Positions 25,439 to 33,599 of a stretch of DNA of 64,000 nt are shown here, piece after piece. The stretch is taken from assembly GCF_900105925.1 (NCBI RefSeq), contig NZ_LT629791.1:1240001-1304000 (forward strand). The letters run 5' to 3'. The notes beneath the pieces were generated by a model that ran no database searches, was not told the DNA's origin, and was given only the letters and a program-made list of their open reading frames with translations. Each line of letters begins with the position of its first letter. The first letter of the stretch is position 1. Origin of the DNA: Jiangella alkaliphila (GTDB lineage: Bacteria; Actinomycetota; Actinomycetes; Jiangellales; Jiangellaceae). The position numbers and the translations under genes are program-made.

Positions 25439-26284
25439 GTGATTGACCGTGCCGGGCTCGCCGACTTCCTCCGCCGCCGGCGTGAGCTGCTGCGCCCGGC
25501 CGACGTCGGCCTGCCCGACGGCCTCCGCCGCCGCACGCCCGGGCTCCGGCGCGAAGAGGTGGCGCAGCTCGCGGGCGTGTCCGCCGACCACTACACGCGG
25601 CTGGAGCAGGCCCGCGGCTCGGCGCCGTCCGACGGCGTGGTGGCGGCGCTGGCCCGGGCGCTGCGCTGCGATCTCGACCAGCGCGACCACCTCTTCCACC
25701 TGGCCGGGCTGTCCGCGCCGCCGCGCCGGGCCGGTCGCCACGTCCGCCCGGGCCTGATCGCGCTCGCCGGCCGCCTCGTCGACGTCCCCGTCTGCATCTA
25801 CAGCGACCTGGGCGAAGTGCTGTGGCGCAACGCCCTCCTCGCGGCCCTCGTGGGTGAGCGCGACATCCGGACCGGCCGCGCGGGCAACGTCTACTGGCGC
25901 TGGTTCACCGAACCCGGAGCGCGCGACCTGGCGCCCGAGGAGGACCGGCCGCGGCTGTCCGGCGCCCACGTCAGCGACCTGCGGGCGACGCACTCCCGCC
26001 GGGCCGGCGACCGCGACGTCACCGAGCTGGTGCGGGACCTGCTCGAGCGCAGCGCCGAGTTCCGCGAGCTGTGGGAGCGCCACGAGGTCGCGGTGCGCCG
26101 CTCCGACCTCAAGACCTTCCTCCACCCCGAGGTCGGGCCGATCCACCTGAACTGCGAGGTGCTGCTCACCCCGGACGAGGACGTCAAGCTGCTGGCGTAC
26201 TTCCCGGTTGAGGGCACCGACGCCGCCGAGAAGCTGGAGCTGCTGCGGGTCATCGGCACCCAGGACTTCCGCACGAACGCCTGA
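25439..26284 (+). CDS. XRE-family regulator with MmyB-like ligand domain
   Basis: 281 residues. The N-terminal XRE helix-turn-helix includes RTPGLRREEVAQLAGVSADHYTRLEQARGSAPSDGVVAALARAL, a hallmark of the MmyB-like actinomycete group. The C-terminal PAS-like ligand domain (about 105-275) includes VPVCIYSDLGEVLWRNALLAAL and FLHPEVGPIHLNCEVL. GTG 25439 was chosen. A three-codon frame, ATG GAG GCG TGA (25431-25442), overlaps it and may serve as its ribosome-loading leader. Some members bind fatty acids or lipids. It is divergent from an aldo/keto reductase with a shared dyad, and 78 bases upstream of an MFS gene on the same strand. Confidence 0.88.
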   Translation: MIDRAGLADFLRRRRELLRPADVGLPDGLRRRTPGLRREEVAQLAGVSADHYTRLEQARGSAPSDGVVAALARALRCDLDQRDHLFHLAGLSAPPRRAGRHVRPGLIALAGRLVDVPVCIYSDLGEVLWRNALLAALVGERDIRTGRAGNVYWRWFTEPGARDLAPEEDRPRLSGAHVSDLRATHSRRAGDRDVTELVRDLLERSAEFRELWERHEVAVRRSDLKTFLHPEVGPIHLNCEVLLTPDEDVKLLAYFPVEGTDAAEKLELLRVIGTQDFRTNA

Positions 26285-26361
26285 GCCGGTACCGGCCGCC
26301 GCATCAACCACCCCGTCCGCGCGATCAACCGCCGAGCGCCCGCCGCACCGAGGCTGGACGG

Positions 26362-27540
26362 GTGGCCCCCTCGTCCTCGCACGCCCAGACGACGCTCGAC
26401 ACCGTCGACCGACCCAGCTGGACCCCCGTCGTCGCGCTCGCGGCCGGGATCGCGATGCTCGTCGCGAGCGAGTTCCTGCCGGCCAGCGTCCTCCCCGCGC
26501 TCGCAGCCGACGTCGGCGTCAGCGAAGGGGTCGCCGGGCTGGCCGTCGCGGCCACGGCGATCGCCGGTGCCGTCACCGCCCCGAGCATCGCCGTCCTCCT
26601 CCCGCGCACCGACCGCCGCCGGGTGCTCGTCGGGCTGCTGGTCGTCGGGTCGGTGGCGAACCTCGCGGTGGCCGTCGCGCCGAACTTCGTCGTGCTCCTC
26701 GCGGGCCGGCTGCTGCTCGGGGTGGCGATCGCCGGCTTCTGGTCGTTCGCGTTCGGCGCCGGCCTGCACGCGATGCGCGGCCGGGACCGCGCCGTGTCGG
26801 CGGCCCTCTCGTTCGGCGTCAGCCTCGCCACCGTCATCGGCGTGCCGGTCGGCGCCCTCGTCGGCGACGCGATCGGCTGGCGGGCCGCGTTCGGCGGCGC
26901 CGCGGTGCTCGGTGTGCTGGCCGCCGCGGGGATCGCCCGCGCCCTGCCGTCCATCCCGGCGCATCCGTCCGCGGGGATCCGGATGCTGCGCGAGGCGCTG
27001 CGTCACCGTCGCCTGATGGCGGGCGTCGGGTGCGTCGTGCTGGTCGCGTTCGGCAACTTCGCCGCCTACCCGTACATCCGGATCGCGACCGAGCGGATCG
27101 ACGCGGACAGCACGACCTGGCTCTTGCTGGCGTGGGGGCTCGGCGGCGTGGCCGGGACGGTCCTGGCCGGGGTGGCGGCCGTCCGGCTGCGGCTGCTCGC
27201 CGCGGCGGCGCCGGTGCTGCTCGGCGTCAGTCTGCTCGTCGCGGCGACGGCGTCGACGCTACCGCTGCTGGCGGTGGCGATCGTGGTGTGGGGCTTCGCG
27301 TTCAACATGGTTCCCGTTGCGACTCAGCTCTGGGTGACGCGGGTCGAACCCGAACGCGTCGAGTCCGCGATGTCGCTGCAGGTCACCGCGTTCCAGGTCG
27401 CCATCACGATCGGCTCCGCGGCAGGCGGCGTCCTCCTCGACAGCTACGGCGTCGGCACCCCGCTCGTCGTCGGCGCGGTCGCCGCCGTCGCCGCCGGGCT
27501 GGGCTTCGCGCTGCTGCGGGTTCCCGCCGCTGCCCGCTGA
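26362..27540 (+). CDS. MFS transporter (arabinose-efflux/CmlR-like)
   Basis: 392 residues and twelve predicted membrane segments, of the DHA1 (AraJ/YdhP-like) type. The N-terminal VALAAGIAMLVASEFLPASVLPALAADVGVSEG is characteristic of this group, and PRTDRRRVLVG is the loop 2-3 motif. Members export sugars, purines or drugs. GTG start. It may be co-transcribed with the upstream MmyB-like regulator. The 3' end overlaps the convergent AraC gene's open frame by 282 bases. Confidence 0.88.
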   Translation: MAPSSSHAQTTLDTVDRPSWTPVVALAAGIAMLVASEFLPASVLPALAADVGVSEGVAGLAVAATAIAGAVTAPSIAVLLPRTDRRRVLVGLLVVGSVANLAVAVAPNFVVLLAGRLLLGVAIAGFWSFAFGAGLHAMRGRDRAVSAALSFGVSLATVIGVPVGALVGDAIGWRAAFGGAAVLGVLAAAGIARALPSIPAHPSAGIRMLREALRHRRLMAGVGCVVLVAFGNFAAYPYIRIATERIDADSTTWLLLAWGLGGVAGTVLAGVAAVRLRLLAAAAPVLLGVSLLVAATASTLPLLAVAIVVWGFAFNMVPVATQLWVTRVEPERVESAMSLQVTAFQVAITIGSAAGGVLLDSYGVGTPLVVGAVAAVAAGLGFALLRVPAAAR

Positions 27541-28350
27541 GCGCTCGCGCCACCGTTGCGGCGCGACGCCGTGGTGGGACGAGAAGGCGCGGCTGAACGC
27601 GGCCACCGACCCGTACCCGACGGCGTACGCCACCCGCGTCACCGCCTGCCCGTCGGCGCCCAGCCGGCGGCGCGCCTCCCACATCCGCACGTCGCGGAGG
27701 ACCTGCATCGGGCTGCGTCCGGTGACCCGCCGGAAGCGGTCGGTCAGCGCGGAACGGGACAGGTGGACGAGGCCGGCCATCCGGTCCAGCGTCCACGCCT
27801 CACCAGGCTCGGCCACCAGCGCGGCGACAACGGACGCCACCTGCTCGTCGCCTTGGCTCGCGTCCTCGGCGCGCGGCGCGTCCTCCAGCCACGACGCCGT
27901 CATCGCCGCTCCGACCAGCCCCGCGTAGCTCGCCACGAACAGCGACGGATGGCAGCCGTCGCTGATGGGGCAGGTCATCACCAGGCCGGTGACCCCGCGG
28001 TGCCGGTCGCTGAACGCCGTCACCACCAGCGGGCTCGGCACCGGATGCGCCGGCACGACCAGCCGCAGGTCGGCCACCAGCACGAACGCCGGCTCCGTCG
28101 CCACCAGCCGATACGCCGTGGTCGTGTCGACATAGACGGCGTCGCCGGCGGCGAGCGGCCGACGCCCCGTCGCCGTCTCGACGGCGACGGCGCCCTCCCA
28201 GACCAGCGCCCACATCGACCCCGGCGCGTCAGCAAGGACGTCGCCGGCGTCGAGCCGCACGCGGCGGACGGACGACATCTCCCAGCGCGCCGCCAGCCCG
28301 CCGGGATCGGTGGTCGCGGCCGGCTCAGGGGTGGGCAGGAGTGCTGTCAC
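27259..28350 (-). CDS. AraC-family transcriptional regulator with antisense-derived tail
   Basis: 363 residues as read. Residues 1-165 are a cupin-like ligand domain (MWALVWEGAVAVETATGRRPLAAGDAVYVD). The double-HTH AraC domain covers about 180-270 (WTLDRMAGLVHLSRSALTDRFRRVTGRSPMQVLRDVRMWEARR; VAYAVGYGSVAAFSRAFSSHHGVAPQRWRE). A normal AraC protein would end near RERS at about 27540, but no stop is met there. The frame continues ~90 residues of low-complexity D/R/G-rich sequence antisense to the MFS gene. The tail is probably not conserved. GTG 28350 is used; TTG 28356 is an alternative. It lies 46 bases downstream of dnaB on the same strand. Confidence 0.82.
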   Translation of the reverse strand: MTALLPTPEPAATTDPGGLAARWEMSSVRRVRLDAGDVLADAPGSMWALVWEGAVAVETATGRRPLAAGDAVYVDTTTAYRLVATEPAFVLVADLRLVVPAHPVPSPLVVTAFSDRHRGVTGLVMTCPISDGCHPSLFVASYAGLVGAAMTASWLEDAPRAEDASQGDEQVASVVAALVAEPGEAWTLDRMAGLVHLSRSALTDRFRRVTGRSPMQVLRDVRMWEARRRLGADGQAVTRVAYAVGYGSVAAFSRAFSSHHGVAPQRWRERSAGSGGNPQQREAQPGGDGGDRADDERGADAVAVEEDAACRGADRDGDLERGDLQRHRGLDAFGFDPRHPELSRNGNHVEREAPHHDRHRQQR

Positions 28351-28396
28351 AGACAACGCAGCCGCCGCCCGCGGTCCGGTTATTCCCGGCGGTGCC

Positions 28397-31300
28397 TCAC
28401 TGGGCCATGTCGACGAAGCGGCTGTAGTGGCCCTGGAAGGCGACCGTGATGGTGGCGGTGGGGCCGTTTCGGTGCTTGGCCACGATGAAGTCGGCCTCGC
28501 CTGCGCGCGGCGACTCCTTCTCGTAGGCGTCCTCGCGATGCAGCAGGATCACCATGTCGGCGTCCTGCTCGATGCTGTTGTGGGTGGCGACGCCGTCGGC
28601 GATGAAGTTGTGGTTGCCCATGACGGTGGCGTCGTAGACGTCCTGCTCGCCCAGCGGCTCGATGGCGACGACCTCGTCCCAGAGGAGGTCGTTGGTGGCG
28701 TACATCTCCAGCTCCGCGCTGCCCAGCACCGTCGCCACCCGGCCCAGACGCTCGCGGCTGTTCATGGCGGCCGCGAACTGGCGGTGCGTCATGCCCTGCT
28801 CGGCAAGGATGGAGCGGACGTCCTGCCAGACCTCGCGGGGAACGGTGTCGACGTTGGCGTTCCACGTACCGGCCTCCAGCGCGGCCAGCAGGCGAGCGCA
28901 CCCCGCGGAGCGGGCGCCGTGGCAGCCGATCTCGCGCAGGAACCGCAGCTGCTCGTCACGGCCGGAGATGTCGAGCGTGTACTGCGGCCGGTACCCCGCC
29001 TTGGGCGTGGCGACTCGAACGCGGGTCGAGATGCCGTAGCGCAGCAGCAGTCGCGAGACGCCGTCGAGGAGGCGCCGGCTGGTGGAGGCGTAGTAAATGC
29101 GTCCGGACCGGCCGTTGCGGTTCACCGTCACCGAGCCGTCGGTGGCCCACAGGTGCCGCAGGAACATCGTGATCTGAGCCTTCGGCAGGCCGAAGACGCC
29201 GTCAGGGACGAACTTCTCGTGCGAGCGCAGGCCGAACAACCCGAGCCCGTCGAGCCAGGCGGCGATCGGGTTGCGCCGCCCGTGTGTCAGCCGGTACGGC
29301 GCGGGGAGCCGCAGCGTCGTCACCCGTGCGGCCGCGTAGTCGTCGCGGACGGCGGTGATGCCGAAGTGCCGCGCGGCCTCGGTGACCGCCGTCAGGTTCT
29401 CCTCGTCGACCGACGCGTACCGGATCGGCTGGCGGCGCACGAACGAGCCGTCGCCGATGAGGTGCGCGAGCATGACCACCTCGGCGTCGGCCCACTGCTG
29501 CGTCACCAGCGGAGCCGGGACGTGCCGCGGCACGGCCAGGCGGCTCCCCACCGAGAGGTCGCCCAGCGGCCGCCAGCCGTCGTAGGTCAGGAACGGGTGG
29601 TTCGCCGTGGCGTCGATCTGCTTGCCCGAGGCAAGCCGGAGCCGGAAGGTCTGCTTGCGGCCGCTCGGGAACGCATGCGTCATGGTGCGCGGGACGTACC
29701 GCAGGCTGTCGTCGAGGCTCCAGACCGGGATGTCGCGCGCCCCCGACGCCAGCAGCTCGCCGATGGTGATCTCGGCGCCGGTGTCGGCGCGCATGATGCG
29801 CGTCGAGGCCGGGAGGCAACCGGACTCGCGCAGGTCGGAGAGCATGGGCTTCTTGTCCTGGCGCTGTTCAGGGCCACGGTTGAGCTGGCTCATCGCGATG
29901 ACCGGGACCTCGAGCTCCTTGGCCAGCAGCTTGAGCGCCCGGGAGAACTCGGCGACCTCCTGCTGGCGGCTCTCGACCCGCTTGCCGCTGCTCATCAGCT
30001 GGAGGTAGTCGATGATGACGAGGCGGAGGTCGTTGCGCTGCTTGAGCCGCCGGCACTTGGCCCGGATCTCCATCATGGTCATGTTCGGCGAGTCGTCGAT
30101 GAACAGCGGCGCGCTGGAGACCTCGCCGGTGCTGCGGGCGATGCGATTCCAGTCGTCGTCGGTCATCTGGCCGGACCGCATGTGGTGCAGCGGGACCTTG
30201 GCCTCGGCGGACAGCAGCCGCATCGTGATCTCGTTACGGCCCATCTCCAGCGAGTAGATGACCGACGTCAGGCCGTTCTTGATGGACGCCGCGCGGGCGA
30301 GGTCGAGGCCGAGCGTCGAGTTGTGGGTCGGGATGCAGGAGCGGCCGGCCAGGTAGAGATGATCGGCGGCGTCGACCTCGACACAGCGGACCGGGACGGA
30401 CGGGACGGGCCTGACGTCGACGACCATGCGGGCCGTCGGGCCGCGGCCGAGGCGCTGACGCTCGAGCTTGCGCCGGAGCCGGAACACGCGGTCGCGTGGC
30501 GTGAAGGTGATGCAGTACGACGTCGAGCTGGCCTCGGAGCGTCCCTTGACCCGTTTCGTGGTCATCCGCGCCCGATAGCCGAGCGAGTGGACGAGTTCGA
30601 GCGTGTCCTCGGCGAGCCGGCGGTTGGTGACGGCGAACTGCACGGCGCCGCTCGGGTTCACGTATCCATCGGTGTCGAGCAGGCCGGCAAGGAGGTCGCG
30701 GCGCTGCCGGATCGACGCCCGGAGGTAATCCCGCGGGATGTGCTTGTCGCCGAGAACGCGCATGGTCCGCAGCGTGGCTCGCGCGATCGCGCCGCCGTGG
30801 CCGCCGCTGAGCCAGAGACCCACCACGTATGGCGGGAGCGGCAGGTCGCGCTCCGGCAGATCGAATGGCGCGGCAAGGTCGACCGCGTGATTGAGCCGGC
30901 CATCGTCGCAGCGCAGCGTCCTGGCGATTTCCTCCGTCGTCACCGCCTGCGAGCCGAGGGGTTCCGAATGGTTGAGGGATTTGCGTTGCCCTGGCGACAC
31001 GGATTCCTCAACCATCCGCCCATGGCCGCGCGAACGCGTGGTGGTCGTGGCCCACTGGTGCTGTGCGTCGGCCACGATGACCGTGCCGTCAGTGAACTCG
31101 ACCTCGTAGCACGGCCGATCGGCCATGACCTCCGTGGCGGCGACCACCCTGGTGGGCCGCCCGTCCGCACCGATGAGCAGGTCGCCGACCTGAACGTCGC
31201 CCATGGTGGTCCAGCCGGACGGCGTCGGCAGCGGGGTGTCCAGCGCGAGCGCCTTCCCGACGGCCGGGCGGGCGGCCAGGATCACCAGCTGGCCGGGGTG

Positions 31301-31933
31301 CAGGCCGTTGGTCAGCGCGTCGAGGTCGGTGAAGCCGGTGGGGACGCCGACCATCTGGCCGCCGCGCGAGCCGATGGCCTCGATCTCGTCGAGCGTGCCC
31401 TCCATGATCTCCGACAGCGGGTGGTAGTCCTCGGACGACCGCTTCTCGGTGATCGCGTAGATCTCGGCCTGGGCGCGGTCGACGATGGTGTCGGCGTCGC
31501 CGTCGTCGCTGTAGCCCATCTGGGTGATGCGGGTGCCGGCCTCGACGAGGCGACGCAGCATGGCCCGCTCGCGGATGATCTCGGCGTAGAACCCGGCGTT
31601 GGCCGCCGACGGCACGGAGGAGACCAGGGTGTGCAGGTACGGCGCGCCGCCGACCCGGCCCAGCTCACCGCGCTTCTGCAGTTGCGCGGCGACGGTGACG
31701 GCGTCGGCGGGTTCGCCGCGACCGTAGAGGTCGATGATCGCCTCGTAGACGGCCTCGTGCGCCGGGCGGTAGAAGTCGCTGCCGCGCATGATCTCGACGA
31801 CGTCGGCGATGGCGTCCTTGGACAGCAGCATGCCGCCGAGGACCGACTGCTCGGCGGCGACGTCCTGGGGCGGCGTGCGGCCGTAGTCGGCCGGGGCTTC
31901 CTCCCGGCGATCGGGCAGCTCCGCGACGCTCAC
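28397..31933 (-). CDS. dnaB: Replicative DNA helicase DnaB with two inteins
   Basis: The precursor is 1178 residues. After removal of two inteins the helicase would be 453 residues, the normal DnaB length. N-extein residues 1-227 hold the N-terminal collar domain (PPQDVAAEQSVLGGMLLS) and the start of the RecA-like motor up to ARPAVGK. Residues 539-705 hold the rest of Walker A (STLGLDLAR), Walker B (LVIIDYLQLM) and the loop up to RESG. Residues 1120-1178 hold SIEQDADMVILLHRED to the C-terminus. GTG 31933 sits 5 bases after an AAGGGG ribosome site; GTG 31939 is an alternative. The protein must splice twice to rebuild the ATP site and motif around RESG-SIEQ. DnaA-box-like sites lie upstream. 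Confidence 0.95.
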   Translation of the reverse strand: MSVAELPDRREEAPADYGRTPPQDVAAEQSVLGGMLLSKDAIADVVEIMRGSDFYRPAHEAVYEAIIDLYGRGEPADAVTVAAQLQKRGELGRVGGAPYLHTLVSSVPSAANAGFYAEIIRERAMLRRLVEAGTRITQMGYSDDGDADTIVDRAQAEIYAITEKRSSEDYHPLSEIMEGTLDEIEAIGSRGGQMVGVPTGFTDLDALTNGLHPGQLVILAARPAVGKALALDTPLPTPSGWTTMGDVQVGDLLIGADGRPTRVVAATEVMADRPCYEVEFTDGTVIVADAQHQWATTTTRSRGHGRMVEESVSPGQRKSLNHSEPLGSQAVTTEEIARTLRCDDGRLNHAVDLAAPFDLPERDLPLPPYVVGLWLSGGHGGAIARATLRTMRVLGDKHIPRDYLRASIRQRRDLLAGLLDTDGYVNPSGAVQFAVTNRRLAEDTLELVHSLGYRARMTTKRVKGRSEASSTSYCITFTPRDRVFRLRRKLERQRLGRGPTARMVVDVRPVPSVPVRCVEVDAADHLYLAGRSCIPTHNSTLGLDLARAASIKNGLTSVIYSLEMGRNEITMRLLSAEAKVPLHHMRSGQMTDDDWNRIARSTGEVSSAPLFIDDSPNMTMMEIRAKCRRLKQRNDLRLVIIDYLQLMSSGKRVESRQQEVAEFSRALKLLAKELEVPVIAMSQLNRGPEQRQDKKPMLSDLRESGCLPASTRIMRADTGAEITIGELLASGARDIPVWSLDDSLRYVPRTMTHAFPSGRKQTFRLRLASGKQIDATANHPFLTYDGWRPLGDLSVGSRLAVPRHVPAPLVTQQWADAEVVMLAHLIGDGSFVRRQPIRYASVDEENLTAVTEAARHFGITAVRDDYAAARVTTLRLPAPYRLTHGRRNPIAAWLDGLGLFGLRSHEKFVPDGVFGLPKAQITMFLRHLWATDGSVTVNRNGRSGRIYYASTSRRLLDGVSRLLLRYGISTRVRVATPKAGYRPQYTLDISGRDEQLRFLREIGCHGARSAGCARLLAALEAGTWNANVDTVPREVWQDVRSILAEQGMTHRQFAAAMNSRERLGRVATVLGSAELEMYATNDLLWDEVVAIEPLGEQDVYDATVMGNHNFIADGVATHNSIEQDADMVILLHREDAYEKESPRAGEADFIVAKHRNGPTATITVAFQGHYSRFVDMAQ
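28577..29818 (-). other. DnaB intein 2 (RESG/SIEQ site), class 1, with LAGLIDADG endonuclease
   Basis: 414 residues, residues 706-1119 of the precursor. It begins with nucleophile Cys (GCLPASTRI; block A). Block B is ATANHPFLTYDG, with the T-x-x-H pattern. Two LAGLIDADG-like helices, LAHLIGDGSF (~118-126) and FLRHLWATDGS (~219-229), carry the acidic residues needed for cleavage. The end has block F (DVYDATVMGNHNFIADG) and block G GVATHN followed by Ser of the C-extein. The junction RESG^C...HN^SIEQ is the same as that of the cyanobacterial Synechocystis DnaB intein. The endonuclease appears intact, so the element may still home. Confidence 0.93.
30320..31252 (-). other. DnaB intein 1 in the Walker A motif: class 3-type intein with eroded endonuclease
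   Basis: 311 residues, residues 228-538 of the precursor, inserted between K and S of AVGK^ST. Its first residue is Ala, so the usual N-terminal Cys/Ser nucleophile is missing. The class 3 triplet is present: W67 two residues after the block B histidine (DAQHQW), C290 in block F (VRCVEVD) and T309 in block G (SCIPTHN). The C-extein starts with Ser. In class 3 inteins the block F Cys makes the first attack. The first LAGLIDADG helix reads LWLSGGHG instead of an LWLGDG-like motif, and the DNA-binding part after it looks shortened. The second helix, LLDTDGYV, is kept. The endonuclease is therefore probably dead. Confidence 0.88.
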
Positions 31934-32029
31934 GCTCACCCCTTCGACACCGGTTCGTTCATACACATGTTCCAACAGCCACGGCTGTTTGGCGAACCTA
32001 TGACCCCCTTCGGCGCGTCGCCAAGTCGG

Positions 32030-32185
32030 TGATCCACAGGTGCTGTGGACCGGCTGTGGAGACGCACCGTAAACGATCATCCCCAACTGTGGAAAACCCT
32101 GGGGACAGCGGACGGGCGAGGTGGTCACGGGTCCGGCGAAACCGCAGTTCACCCGCGTGATTCCTCGTCCACCGGGTGTGGACGG
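32030..32185. promoter_or_regulatory. Cluster of five DnaA-box-like sequences upstream of dnaB
   Basis: Between dnaB and the divergent MATE gene there are five 9-mers close to TTWTCCACA. They are TGATCCACA (32030-32038, plus strand) and, on the minus strand, CGGTCCACA (32044-32052), GTCTCCACA (32055-32063), TTTTCCACA (32088-32096) and CCGTCCACA (32177-32185). Each has one or two mismatches to the consensus. The whole 31934-32261 gap contains no gene. The cluster could bind DnaA and tie dnaB expression to initiation, or be a titration site. It is not oriC itself in this context, because dnaA and dnaN are absent. Confidence 0.5.
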
Positions 32186-32261
32186 AGATTCACAGGGCAA
32201 GATCTCAGATGGCGAGACGCCAGTCACGCGATGACAGGCGCCACCCCTACCGTCGGTGCTG

Positions 32262-33599
32262 ATGATTCGACATCCGTTCCGGCGGCACCCGGCCGACGGC
32301 GAGATCTGGCGGCTCGCGCTGCCCGCCCTGGGCGCGCTGGTCGCCGAGCCGCTGTTCCTGCTCACCGACGCCGCCATCATCGGCCATCTCGGCACGCCCG
32401 AGCTGGCCGGCCTGGGCATCGCGTCGGCGGTGCTCGGGACGCTGGTGAACGTGTCGATCTTCCTCGCCTACGGGACGACGGCCGCGGTGGCCAGGAGGCT
32501 GGGCGCGGGCGACCAGGCCGGCGCGCTGCGCTCCGGCATCGACGGCTGCTGGCTGGCGGTGCTGATCGGCGCCGCCACCCTGGCCGCCGGCTGGCCGCTG
32601 ACACCGTGGGTGGTGTCGCTGTTCGGGCCCGGCGAGGACGTGGCAGGGCACGCGGAGACGTACCTGCGGATCAGCCTCCTCGGCATCCCGTCCATGCTGC
32701 TGGTCCTCGCCGCCACCGGCGTGCTGCGCGGCCTGCAGGACACCAGGACCCCGCTCTACGTCGCGGTGACCGGCGCGGTCGCGAACGTCCTGCTCAACGT
32801 CGTGCTCGTGTACGGGCTCGACCTCGGCATCGGCGGCTCGGCGCTCGGCACCGTCCTGGCCCAGGCCGGCATGGCCGCGGTCTTCGTCCGCGTCGTGGTG
32901 CGCGGCGCCCGGCGCGCGGGCGTCGGCATCGGGCCGGACGCGCGCGGCGTCGCCCAGTCGTTCGGGGCCGGGGTGCCGCTGATCGTGCGGACGGTCGCCA
33001 TGCGGGTCGCGCTCATCGTCATCACCGTCGTGGCGGCCGGGCTGGGGACGGCGGAGCTGGCCGCTCACCAGGTGGCGTTCACGACCTGGACGCTGCTGGC
33101 GCTGATCCTCGACGCCGTCGCGATCGCCGCCCAGGCGCTGGTCGGCCGCGCGCTCGGCGCCGGCGACGTCGACGGCGCGCGGGCGATCACCCGGCGCATG
33201 GTCCAGTGGGGCGTGCTGGCCGGGTTCGCCCTCGCCCTCCTCCTGCTGGTCGTCGGCAACGGCTATGCGCGGCTGTTCACGCCCGACGCCGAGGTGCGGT
33301 CGCTGCTGTTCGCCGCGCTGGTCGTCGCCGCGGCGATGCAGCCGGTCGCCGGGTGGGTGTTCGTGCTCGACGGCGTGCTGATCGGCGCCGGCGACGGGCG
33401 CTACCTGGCCTGGGCGTCGGTGCTCTCGGTGGCGGCGTTCCTGCCGGCGGCCTGGGCGGTGGCAGTCGCGGACGTGCCGGGGCAGGCGGGCCTGATGTGG
33501 CTGTGGGGCGCGATCGGCGTCTGGATGCTGGTGCGGCTGGTCACGCTCGCGCTGCGCGAACGTCAGGACACCTGGATGGTCACCGGCGCCGTGCGCTAG
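32262..33599 (+). CDS. MATE-family efflux transporter (DinF-like)
   Basis: 445 residues and twelve predicted helices in two six-helix bundles: WRLALPALGALVAEPLFLLTDAAIIGHLGTPELAGLG opens the first and FGAGVPLIVRTVAMRVALIVIT the second. These are typical of the DinF branch of MATE drug/cation antiporters. A MATE gene next to dnaB is a familiar actinomycete arrangement. ATG 32262 was chosen; an in-frame GTG lies 6 bases upstream. Its stop shares CTAG with the stop of the convergent regulator (4-base overlap). Confidence 0.9.
   Translation: MIRHPFRRHPADGEIWRLALPALGALVAEPLFLLTDAAIIGHLGTPELAGLGIASAVLGTLVNVSIFLAYGTTAAVARRLGAGDQAGALRSGIDGCWLAVLIGAATLAAGWPLTPWVVSLFGPGEDVAGHAETYLRISLLGIPSMLLVLAATGVLRGLQDTRTPLYVAVTGAVANVLLNVVLVYGLDLGIGGSALGTVLAQAGMAAVFVRVVVRGARRAGVGIGPDARGVAQSFGAGVPLIVRTVAMRVALIVITVVAAGLGTAELAAHQVAFTTWTLLALILDAVAIAAQALVGRALGAGDVDGARAITRRMVQWGVLAGFALALLLLVVGNGYARLFTPDAEVRSLLFAALVVAAAMQPVAGWVFVLDGVLIGAGDGRYLAWASVLSVAAFLPAAWAVAVADVPGQAGLMWLWGAIGVWMLVRLVTLALRERQDTWMVTGAVR

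Noticed and set aside
28310-32032. A very long open frame (about 1240 codons) on the plus strand opposite dnaB
   Set aside because: It is antisense to a clearly homologous, motif-complete dnaB and consists of D/R/V/H-rich low-complexity sequence caused by high GC. No family pattern is seen.
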